Shown here piece by piece: positions 1 to 4,808 of a stretch of DNA of 10,441 nucleotides. Source of the DNA: J038 sp036734085 (GTDB lineage Bacteria > Chloroflexota > Anaerolineae > Aggregatilineales > Phototrophicaceae); the NCBI GenBank assembly GCA_036734085.1, contig DAIMZF010000118.1, positions 1 through 10,441 of the forward strand. The letters are read 5' to 3'. A program made the translations under genes and the position numbers. Below the pieces are notes generated by a model that was not told the DNA's origin, searched no databases, and saw only the letters and a list, made by a program, of their open reading frames with translations. The stretch's first letter is position 1, and each line of letters begins with the position of its first letter.

Positions 1-149
1 AGGCTCACCGAGCCGCCGTTTGTGGCGCTTATATACAGGGCTTATGCGGTCTTATCGCCGCCGAGCAGTTAGGCAATCGGCGTGCAGTTATGGCAGGGGA
101 TGTGGTTCGTGCTATTCCGCAGGCTTTACAACACATCGAGGCCGATTAG
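1..149 (+). CDS. C-terminal fragment of NAD(P)H-hydrate dehydratase-like protein (NnrD/YjeF), 5' cut by window edge
   Basis: Frame 3 is open from the window edge to a TAG at 147-149, giving the last 48 residues of a protein. The segment contains GAYIQGLCGLIAAEQLG followed by AVMAGDVVRAIPQAL. In the ADP/ATP-dependent NAD(P)H-hydrate dehydratase domain the C-terminus has the same pattern: a Gly-x-Tyr-hydrophobic-x-Gly helix, then Ala-Gly/Ser-Asp-hydrophobic, then Ile/Leu-Pro-x-Ala-Leu. The family dehydrates damaged NAD(P)H hydrates, often as a bifunctional protein with an N-terminal epimerase domain; whether that domain exists here cannot be seen. The gene converges on the next one (12-base gap to its stop) and no hairpin lies between them. 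The call rests on a short C-terminal motif only. Confidence 0.62.
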   Translation, partial: AHRAAVCGAYIQGLCGLIAAEQLGNRRAVMAGDVVRAIPQALQHIEAD

Positions 150-161
150 GAACCACTTATA

Positions 162-392
162 TTAACCCTCACCCACCTGCCGTACACGTCGGGCAACAGT
201 CTTGCCTTCTGCAATGCTCTGTTGCAAAGAATCTTTCGGCAAAACAGAGCGCATCAATTCACCCGGTTGGGATATGTCTTCTGGTTTAAGGCGTATACGA
301 GGCCCACGTATGAGGCCCCACACACTCCCAGCGACAACACCCAATATAAACCCGGAAAAAGCAATACCTTCATCTAAGCGTTTACGAGCCAT
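162..392 (-). CDS. Small single-pass membrane protein, YtxH-like, unknown function
   Basis: A 76-residue protein. It has a short basic start (MARKRLDEG), one hydrophobic glycine-rich segment at about residues 10-29 (FSGFILGVVAGSVWGLI), and a polar, probably helical tail rich in Lys/Arg and Glu. This layout resembles YtxH/gas-vesicle-type small membrane proteins, but no diagnostic motif is present. The ATG at 392 is chosen over the upstream in-frame start at 452 because it overlaps the stop of the preceding gene by only 11 bases and has a GAGAG-type ribosome site about ten bases ahead. It is the last gene of a three-gene membrane-protein cluster, so translational coupling to the gene before it is likely. 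No terminator hairpin is evident after it. Confidence 0.72.
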   Translation of the reverse strand: MARKRLDEGIAFSGFILGVVAGSVWGLIRGPRIRLKPEDISQPGELMRSVLPKDSLQQSIAEGKTVARRVRQVGEG

Positions 393-882
393 CGTCGTTG
401 CTCTCTTCACCCCGTTGAGGCTCTTTGCGGACAGCCCGCCGAATGCCACCAATTTCCCGTAAAAAAGCCAATAATCCCGCCATAAACGCGCTTACGCCGA
501 TGACAGGCCGAGCAACGTTTTGGCCGACAAACTGCGCTGTGCCTTTTGCTGTATCTACTGTATCACGCGCATCCGTCATAATGGGTTTTATCTCATCGCG
601 TAACATCGCAATCAGGCGGGTAATTTGCAGAATAAGCACCACCAATGCCAACACAATGAGGATAAATTCCAGTGCTAGCAAGATGATGAAAACATCACGG
701 ATCATTCTAATGCGTGTAGCGGTAATATCCGACGGAGAAGCCAGGGAGATAACAAAACCGATTAGAAAGATGCCAGCAATGAGTGCGGCCACACCGCCCG
801 CAAATATAAACATCCACTTTAAAAAACCTAAGCCACCGTCATCATCCTCGTGGCTTTCTGGTTGTGCTGGTTCATTCACCAT
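382..882 (-). CDS. Membrane protein with two N-terminal TM helices and an amphipathic helical tail (DUF948-like), unknown function
   Basis: A 166-residue protein. An acidic N-terminus (HEDDDGG near residue 15) is followed by hydrophobic helix 1 at about residues 22-49 and helix 2 at about 64-95. A helical stretch with the pattern EIKPIMTDARDTVDTAKGTA comes next, then a third weakly hydrophobic segment (about 125-142) and a charged C-terminus. The middle part, with heptad-like Ile/Val/Ala spacing and repeated Thr-Ala-Arg/Lys, is reminiscent of DUF948 and apolipophorin-like stress-associated membrane proteins; this is resemblance only. The start has the ribosome site GAAGGGTG just upstream and lies 10 bases after the preceding gene's stop. 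The 3' end overlaps the next gene by 11 bases, so the three genes probably form one transcript. Confidence 0.8.
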   Translation of the reverse strand: MVNEPAQPESHEDDDGGLGFLKWMFIFAGGVAALIAGIFLIGFVISLASPSDITATRIRMIRDVFIILLALEFILIVLALVVLILQITRLIAMLRDEIKPIMTDARDTVDTAKGTAQFVGQNVARPVIGVSAFMAGLLAFLREIGGIRRAVRKEPQRGEESNDDGS

Positions 883-892
883 CTTACACCCT

Positions 893-1159
893 TCAGGATT
901 TTACAGTTCGTAGAATAACAATCTGTACAAAGAATAAAGCCACTACAGCGCCTAATGTCGCTGGAATAATACGCACTGGCCCGACGCTGAATAACCGGAA
1001 GTCCACAATAACGCCGACCATTTGCCCAAGCAAAAAGCCAAGCCAACCAGCCATTAAAAATAAAGCCAGGCGTCGTACATCCCCCCCCACAACCAGGTGA
1101 AATGCCGCGCCGTACAATGTAGCAAGGATGAAAGCAAAGGTGAGTGTTGGGCTGGGCAA
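893..1159 (-). CDS. Small polytopic membrane protein, unknown function (TTG start)
   Basis: An 88-residue, strongly hydrophobic protein with three likely membrane helices: about residues 6-24 (FAFILATLYGAAFHLVVGG), about 29-48 (LALFLMAGWLGFLLGQMVGV) and about 60-82. It ends in LRTVKS. No ATG is available in frame near the 5' end. TTG at 1159 is preferred over TTG at 1186 because AAAGGG sits six bases ahead of it, while the upstream TTG has no ribosome site. It is the first gene of the three-gene membrane cluster and is divergent from the SRPBCC gene at 1243. A run of eight G residues in the coding strand (1081-1088) encodes the Val-Gly-Gly-Asp turn between helices 1 and 2. I do not recognise a named family. 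Confidence 0.7.
   Translation of the reverse strand: MPSPTLTFAFILATLYGAAFHLVVGGDVRRLALFLMAGWLGFLLGQMVGVIVDFRLFSVGPVRIIPATLGAVVALFFVQIVILRTVKS
1081..1088 (-). repeat. G8 homopolymer tract inside the small membrane protein gene
   Basis: Eight consecutive C on the plus strand, hence eight G in the coding strand, spanning codons GTG GGG GGG GAT (about residues 24-27 of the 88-residue protein). It is the longest G/C homopolymer I noticed in the window. Such tracts are prone to slippage and would shift the frame of a protein that has only completed its first membrane helix. Confidence 0.75.
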
Positions 1160-1178
1160 TTTTTTCCCTTTGACATTG

Positions 1179-1187
1179 TGGTACAAT
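1179..1187 (+). promoter_or_regulatory. Candidate extended -10 promoter for the SRPBCC gene
   Basis: TG-G-TACAAT reads as an extended -10 element (TG at 1179-1180, hexamer TACAAT at 1182-1187). The expected start is about 1194, which gives a leader of roughly 50 bases to the ATG at 1243. There is no convincing -35 17 bases upstream, as is usual for extended -10 promoters. The site is inferred from sequence alone. Confidence 0.4.
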
Positions 1188-1193
1188 TCTACG

Positions 1194-1212
1194 CAAGTTT
1201 AACATAAACTTG
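1194..1212. promoter_or_regulatory. Perfect inverted repeat (8-3-8), candidate operator
   Basis: CAAGTTTA-ACA-TAAACTTG is a perfect 8-bp inverted repeat with a three-base spacer. It begins at the expected transcription start of the plus-strand SRPBCC gene and lies in the spacer shared with the divergent membrane-protein cluster. The spacer is short and the arms are AT-rich with no T-run, so a dimeric regulator site is more plausible than a terminator. The cognate regulator is unknown. Confidence 0.5.
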
Positions 1213-1225
1213 GTGTTTAAAACAC
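1213..1225. promoter_or_regulatory. Second perfect palindrome (6-1-6) abutting the first
   Basis: GTGTTT-A-AAACAC is a perfect 13-base palindrome that starts on the base after the 1194-1212 repeat. Both lie between the divergent genes and upstream of the AAAAGG ribosome site at 1231-1236. The two palindromes share the GTTTA core in part, as expected of tandem sites for one protein, but their arms and spacers differ. Confidence 0.4.
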
Positions 1226-1242
1226 GCTTTAAAAGGCAACCT

Positions 1243-2403
1243 ATGAACATAATCGACCAACGTATTTTAATCCCCGCATCTCCAGAAGTCATCTGGGGCA
1301 TTGTCAGCACAATGGAACGTAACCCACAATGGCAAGTTAACTGTCGGGATGTGTCATTTTTGACCACTAACCATCAGGGACAAGGGATGCGCTATCGCGC
1401 TGTAAGCCCCAAAGGGCGCGACTATGTGGTACAAGTGTCTGCCTGGTACGAAAACGTCGGCTATGCCTATCAAATCGTAGATAGCAATATCCCTTTCCGC
1501 GATAATCGTGGCCGACTTCGTTTACAGGAAGTCAATGAGGGTACTATCGTTCAATGGGTGTTTGAGTACGAGCTCGGCGGTGCTTTAAGTGGGTTACGGA
1601 ACACGCTCGGTGTACGACGTGGTTTAGAAGGCGATATTATCAAGAGTTTAGAAAATTTGTGGCGTGTCGTCACAGATGCTACTGGCTCCAAGACGTATAT
1701 ATCAAAATCCGCTATCCGCGAAGCGCCAGATGTCGAAGCCCGCGCCCAGTACAAGCCACGCCATGAAACAAAGACCAGACAACCGGATGAGGCAGAAATC
1801 CCTAATTTGTTTGATGAGCCGCCGATTGATGAAGGCGACACCCGACCGCGTCCACCCGCGCAGATTGAATCAGTTGATCCATTCGCCATCTCTGCTGTGG
1901 ACAACACCCCACCCATGGCAGAGCCGGATTTTCTGTCCAACCTGGAGCAACCCGCACCATTACAAAGTCATGACATCTTCCAGCCACCACGCACAGAGGA
2001 AGATACGCCTGCATTCTCACGCCCATCAGATTCCTCTGCGGAATCGCCACCGACGCCACCCAGTACAAAGCGTGTAGAGGTTCCCGCTTATCAATCGCCA
2101 GAAGCTAGCGAGACAGAGCAATATCATCTGGAATTCATTGAGAACGAGCCAAGCGTTACAGACACTTCTACAATGAGCGTGTTTGATTTGTTCGGTCTGC
2201 CCAAGCCTAGCGAGACCCAACAGATGCAGGCCGTCCAGCTAATAGATGCTAATACGAGCCAAACACCCCCACCTACCGACTCGCAGATTATCCCGCGCGT
2301 AGAAGTTGCCTCTACTCATCAATCATCGACGCAACGCGAAAAGTCTGTCGGGCTACGAGTTACTTTACGGCGGCGTAACATCCGCATCCGTCGCAGACAA
2401 TAA
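1243..2403 (+). CDS. SRPBCC/START-like domain protein with a long disordered tail and basic C-terminus
   Basis: A 386-residue protein. Residues 1-145 look like a polyketide_cyc2/START-type helix-grip domain. They open with RILIPASPEVIWGIVSTMER (the usual strand, then helix start with Pro-x-x-Val-Trp), followed by NPQWQ, a run of beta strands, and a final amphipathic helix ending near LENLWRVV. Such domains bind hydrophobic ligands or lipids; the ligand here is unknown. Residues about 150-360 are rich in Pro, Ser, Thr, Glu and Gln and look disordered, with repeated Phe-containing acidic/proline motifs (NLFDEPP, VDPFAI, HDIFQPP, SVFDLFGLP). The last 22 residues are strongly basic (LRRRNIRIRRRQ). 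ATG at 1243 is preferred over TTG at 1210 because AAAAGG lies six bases ahead and the longer start would run through the palindromes. The gene stands alone on this strand. Confidence 0.75.
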   Translation: MNIIDQRILIPASPEVIWGIVSTMERNPQWQVNCRDVSFLTTNHQGQGMRYRAVSPKGRDYVVQVSAWYENVGYAYQIVDSNIPFRDNRGRLRLQEVNEGTIVQWVFEYELGGALSGLRNTLGVRRGLEGDIIKSLENLWRVVTDATGSKTYISKSAIREAPDVEARAQYKPRHETKTRQPDEAEIPNLFDEPPIDEGDTRPRPPAQIESVDPFAISAVDNTPPMAEPDFLSNLEQPAPLQSHDIFQPPRTEEDTPAFSRPSDSSAESPPTPPSTKRVEVPAYQSPEASETEQYHLEFIENEPSVTDTSTMSVFDLFGLPKPSETQQMQAVQLIDANTSQTPPPTDSQIIPRVEVASTHQSSTQREKSVGLRVTLRRRNIRIRRRQ

Positions 2404-2415
2404 GCCATGAATCAA

Positions 2416-2448
2416 AAGAGGCTTTCCAAATAAAACGGAAAGCCTCTT
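2416..2448 (-). terminator. Terminator hairpin between SRPBCC gene and tRNA-His
   Basis: A perfect 12-bp inverted repeat, AAGAGGCTTTCC / GGAAAGCCTCTT, with a nine-base loop. Read on the minus strand it starts three bases after the tRNA 3' end and is followed by TTTTGATT, so it looks like an intrinsic terminator for tRNA-His and for any read-through from the suf operon. It begins 12 bases after the plus-strand SRPBCC stop and may also act for that convergent gene, although no long T-run follows on that strand. Confidence 0.8.
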
Positions 2449-2451
2449 GAA

Positions 2452-2529
2452 TGGGGTGAGTGATGGGGCTCGAACCCACGACCTCCTGGGCCACAACCAG
2501 GCGCTCTGACCTACTGAGCTACACCCACC
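2452..2529 (-). tRNA. tRNA-His (anticodon GTG)
   Basis: A full cloverleaf is visible on the minus strand. The acceptor is GTGGGTG with CACTCAC (one G-U pair). The D arm is GCTC...GAGC. The anticodon stem CCTGG/CCAGG encloses the loop TTGTGGC with anticodon GTG. The T arm is GTGGG-TTCGAGC-CCCAT. The His identity marks are present: an extra G at position -1 opposite discriminator C73. The 3' CCA is encoded in the DNA. The gene lies 36 bases after the stop of the methyltransferase gene, in the same orientation, and three bases ahead of a terminator hairpin. Confidence 0.95.
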
Positions 2530-2545
2530 ATATGAAGATATTGGA

Positions 2546-2554
2546 ATTATAGCA
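2546..2554 (-). promoter_or_regulatory. Extended -10 promoter of tRNA-His
   Basis: On the minus strand TG-C-TATAAT gives a consensus hexamer with the extended TGn motif. It ends 16 bases before the tRNA 5' end (2529), so transcription would start about ten bases ahead of the mature tRNA. No clear -35 is present. It suggests that tRNA-His can be made independently of the suf operon upstream. Confidence 0.65.
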
Positions 2555-2565
2555 TGGTTTCCCCC

Positions 2566-3258
2566 TCACGCTAGGGGTATTTTCCGCGCAAGCAACACAG
2601 TAGCCTTACTTGTCGCACAGGGGATAATTCGCAATTCTGCGGAAAATCCATAGTCCAATAATGCCCCACTCAACGATTCATAAGCGTCATCAATCGCACG
2701 ATCATCGTTAATGGCGGCGCGTTGTCCTGTAATTTTGTAAAGCCACTCAATAAACCTGCTCGGCGCATTTCTCCCGGTCAGTTGGCCGTTCAACACAGCG
2801 ATGAGATAGGCTTCATTCTGTAATATCCGGTGTATTTCAGTCAACGTTGTTGGCTCGAAAATAAAGCGCGTGGGGAATGTGCAGACAATGGCCGGGAAAG
2901 TATCTGCCGCAAAGGGCAATTGTTGTGCTAATCCTCGTACCAACAATACCGGAGAGATGCCGCGTTTTTGTAGTTTGCGACTCGCAATTCGTCCCATATA
3001 CGGGGATAAGTCATAACCAATGGTCTCATACCCCTGAGCGTGCAAATCTAGCTGAAGATCACCTGTACCGTGAGCAAGCTCTAAGATGAGTCCACACTCC
3101 GGTGATGGCAAAAAATCGAGCGCCGTCCGTTGCCACTCTCGCCATGCGCCTAAAGAAACAATTTTGCTCACCCTATCATAGGTAAAGGCCATCTCGTTAT
3201 ATAACAATCGAAAGCCAAAACGCACGGTGCGCCACCACATCTCACGCATTGATGGCAT
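2566..3258 (-). CDS. Class I SAM-dependent methyltransferase, substrate unknown
   Basis: A protein of about 230 residues with a Rossmann-type methyltransferase core. Motif I is LILELAHGTGDL (about residues 57-68), a variant of the usual E/D-x-G-x-G-x-G SAM loop with Ala in place of the first Gly. The acidic residue of motif II lies in TIGYDLSP (about D83). A later strand, PAIVCTFPT, and the helix LTEIHRIL follow the UbiE/methyltransf_11 layout. The N-terminal part (FGFRLLYNEMAFTYDRVS) resembles the substrate-lid helix of UbiE-like enzymes. The start is uncertain: GTG 3261, ATG 3258 and ATG 3240 are all possible. The first two overlap the GDPD stop, and the last begins one base after it, so translation is probably coupled. 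It is the last protein gene of the suf transcription unit. The methyl acceptor cannot be told from sequence. Confidence 0.85.
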   Translation of the reverse strand: MPSMREMWWRTVRFGFRLLYNEMAFTYDRVSKIVSLGAWREWQRTALDFLPSPECGLILELAHGTGDLQLDLHAQGYETIGYDLSPYMGRIASRKLQKRGISPVLLVRGLAQQLPFAADTFPAIVCTFPTRFIFEPTTLTEIHRILQNEAYLIAVLNGQLTGRNAPSRFIEWLYKITGQRAAINDDRAIDDAYESLSGALLDYGFSAELRIIPCATSKATVLLARKIPLA

Positions 3259-3994
3259 CACGGATTACGTCCGGCTTATCGCTGATAATGACACTCACGC
3301 CCATCCGCGCTAACTCTCGTGCCCGTTCAGGATTGTTGACCGTCCATGTGTTCACGATAACGCCACGCTTTGCCATCGTCGCTATCATTGACGGTGTAAT
3401 CGTTTTCTCATAAGGGTGATACGCTTGGTACTGCATACCAAACCCATACAGCCGCGTAAACAAAGAAATATCTGGCGCAGTCAGATAGCCAAGCGGAATA
3501 TTAGGCGCGATATTATAAAAACGTCGTAAAGCTAACGGGTTAAAAGACGACACAATCACTCGCTCCGCCATGTTATGACGGTGAATAACATGCGCGACAA
3601 CCTGCTCTACCCCATCCGTACGAAATGACTGTGACTTGATTTCTACATTGATGAAGTACTTATGCCCGACAGCCTCAAACACTTCGTCGAGTGTGGGCAC
3701 TCGCACACCCACAAATTGAGCATCCTTCCAGCTTCCCGCATCCAATTGCTTAATTTGTGCCAGCGTCATCTGTCTGATGTCGCCTTTACCATCAGTTGTG
3801 CCATCCACCGTGAAGTCATGCAAAATCACAGCATGGCCGTCTACGCTACGGTGTACATCAAGCTCCACCCCATCCGCGCCAAGTTCCGCCGCTAGTTCAA
3901 ATGCAGGGAGTGTGTTCATCGGCGCATAGGCGCTCGCGCCCCGATGCCCAAAGACCAATGTTTTTTTCTCTCGGATTGCTTCAAATAGAGTCAT
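3242..3994 (-). CDS. Glycerophosphodiester phosphodiesterase (GDPD family)
   Basis: A 250-residue cytosolic GDPD TIM-barrel protein with no signal peptide. It should hydrolyse glycerophosphodiesters to glycerol-3-phosphate and an alcohol. Visible active-site pieces are GHRGAS (His17, Arg18), the metal pair in GVELDVH (Glu44, Asp46), the second catalytic His in VILHDFTVDGTT (His59), a metal Glu in INVEIK (Glu118), and the C-terminal VNTWTVNN and VSVIISDKPD blocks. The common PENT motif after HRG reads PMNT here. ATG at 3994 is preferred over the in-frame start at 4033: it lies four bases after the Rieske stop and has GGAAG at a good distance, whereas the longer form would overlap the Rieske gene. 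The neighbours on both sides are packed tightly, so it is part of the suf operon, although a link to Fe-S assembly is not obvious. Confidence 0.92.
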   Translation of the reverse strand: MTLFEAIREKKTLVFGHRGASAYAPMNTLPAFELAAELGADGVELDVHRSVDGHAVILHDFTVDGTTDGKGDIRQMTLAQIKQLDAGSWKDAQFVGVRVPTLDEVFEAVGHKYFINVEIKSQSFRTDGVEQVVAHVIHRHNMAERVIVSSFNPLALRRFYNIAPNIPLGYLTAPDISLFTRLYGFGMQYQAYHPYEKTITPSMIATMAKRGVIVNTWTVNNPERARELARMGVSVIISDKPDVIRDAINA

Positions 3995-3998
3995 AAAA

Positions 3999-4322
3999 TT
4001 ACTTCCGCCGTGCGCCAATCTGTATTTGACCATTCATCACACGCACCTCATAGGTTGGCACATCGACTGTACCTGCCGGGCCACTAAGTACCTCACCCGT
4101 CATAATGTCAAACCTTGCGCCATGACGCGGACACTTAACAACACAACCTGTTAATTCACCTTCAGCCAATGGCCCATCGTCATGTGTGCATCGGTCTTCA
4201 ATGGCGTAATAAGTTCCGTCAACATTATAAACCGCCACCCAACGCCGGTTTATATCCACCACAAGCGGCTCACCACCCGGCGCTAATTCATCCACGCTCG
4301 CCACTATGACAAACTCTGTCAT
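3999..4322 (-). CDS. Rieske [2Fe-2S] ferredoxin (NirD/BphF-like small subunit type)
   Basis: A 107-residue single-domain Rieske protein. The cluster ligands are all visible: Cys45-x-His47 in RCTHDDGPLAEG and Cys64-x2-His67 in KCPRHGARFD, followed by the FD-x-x-TGEVLSGPA element typical of ferredoxin-type Rieske proteins. There is no membrane anchor or export signal, so it is a soluble electron carrier. GGGAAG lies just ahead of the ATG at 4322, and the gene follows sufE by 21 bases. In this family such ferredoxins serve oxygenases or nitrite reductase. No oxygenase is present here, and the position behind sufE suggests a redox role in Fe-S assembly or a client protein of the Suf system (inference). 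Confidence 0.92.
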   Translation of the reverse strand: MTEFVIVASVDELAPGGEPLVVDINRRWVAVYNVDGTYYAIEDRCTHDDGPLAEGELTGCVVKCPRHGARFDIMTGEVLSGPAGTVDVPTYEVRVMNGQIQIGARRK

Positions 4323-4343
4323 TCTGCTTCCCTTTAGTTAATT

Positions 4344-4796
4344 TTAGTTAGTTTGCGCTAAATACTCTATCGCTCGCCGACGCATGAAATTATAAATATT
4401 GACGAACGCATTCGTCCGCGATTGTGTTGTGCCGAGTCTGCTAATTTCCGCCCCTTGTGCAAAGCCCATGATGATGGGTTCAGCGTCTTTGGCTATCTGC
4501 TCCACCGTACAGCCATTAAGCGCAGTTGTCAGGATATAAAGATACCCTTTAGACATCAACGACCCCGAATCCGTAATGAACTTCACGTACCCGTTGTCTA
4601 CGGTCAAAGTAACATAAGTAGCCGATGCACAACCGGGAACAAGATGCTCATTATCCCGGAGTTGCTCATCCATAGGGTTAAGCTCATTACCATATTCGTA
4701 AAGAGTTTCTAGTCTGTCTCTGCGATTATCAAGCAAAGCGAACGTTTCCTGCACTTCATCCAGAAAAATCTTTGCCTTCTGCAAAGCATTATTCAT
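4344..4796 (-). CDS. sufE: SufE sulfurtransferase
   Basis: A 150-residue SufE-family protein that accepts persulfide sulfur from SufS and hands it to the SufBCD scaffold. The characteristic block RLETLYEYGNELNPMDEQL leads to HLVPGCASATYV, with the acceptor Cys56. The segments DSGSLMSKGYLYILTTALNG and LGTTQSRTNAFVNIYNFM match the later SufE regions. It lacks the zinc-site pattern of SufU, so SufU is excluded. ATG at 4796 has a near-ideal GAGGTGA site five bases ahead (4802-4808), which overlaps the sufS stop; GTG at 4805 also exists but has no separate ribosome site. Placement directly after sufS fits the SufS-SufE pair of Proteobacteria rather than the sufS-sufU pair of Firmicutes. Confidence 0.93.
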   Translation of the reverse strand: MNNALQKAKIFLDEVQETFALLDNRRDRLETLYEYGNELNPMDEQLRDNEHLVPGCASATYVTLTVDNGYVKFITDSGSLMSKGYLYILTTALNGCTVEQIAKDAEPIIMGFAQGAEISRLGTTQSRTNAFVNIYNFMRRRAIEYLAQTN

Positions 4797-4801
4797 TAAA
4801 A

Positions 4802-4808
4802 TCACCTC
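4802..4808 (-). promoter_or_regulatory. sufE ribosome binding site overlapping the sufS stop
   Basis: GAGGTGA on the minus strand, five bases ahead of ATG 4796. It includes the TGA stop of sufS, so sufE translation is probably coupled to termination on sufS. The site decides between ATG 4796 and GTG 4805. Confidence 0.7.

Noticed and set aside
425..913. Plus-strand open frame of 162 codons opposite the membrane-protein genes
   Set aside because: Antisense to two genes with ribosome sites and clear membrane helices; its translation is low-complexity and basic with no recognisable motif.
876..1367. Minus-strand open frame of 163 codons across the divergent spacer
   Set aside because: It overlaps the better-supported 88-residue membrane protein in another frame and runs through the palindromes and the start of the SRPBCC gene. 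Its sequence is rich in Cys and Arg without domain character, as expected of a shadow frame.
1664..2077. Plus-strand frame inside the SRPBCC tail
   Set aside because: It overlaps the annotated gene in another frame and arises from the biased proline/serine composition of the tail.
4344..4805. SufU-type scaffold or zinc sulfurtransferase
   Set aside because: The VPGC motif with the RLETLYEYGNELNP block is SufE. The SufU/IscU ligand pattern (three spaced Cys plus Asp) is absent.
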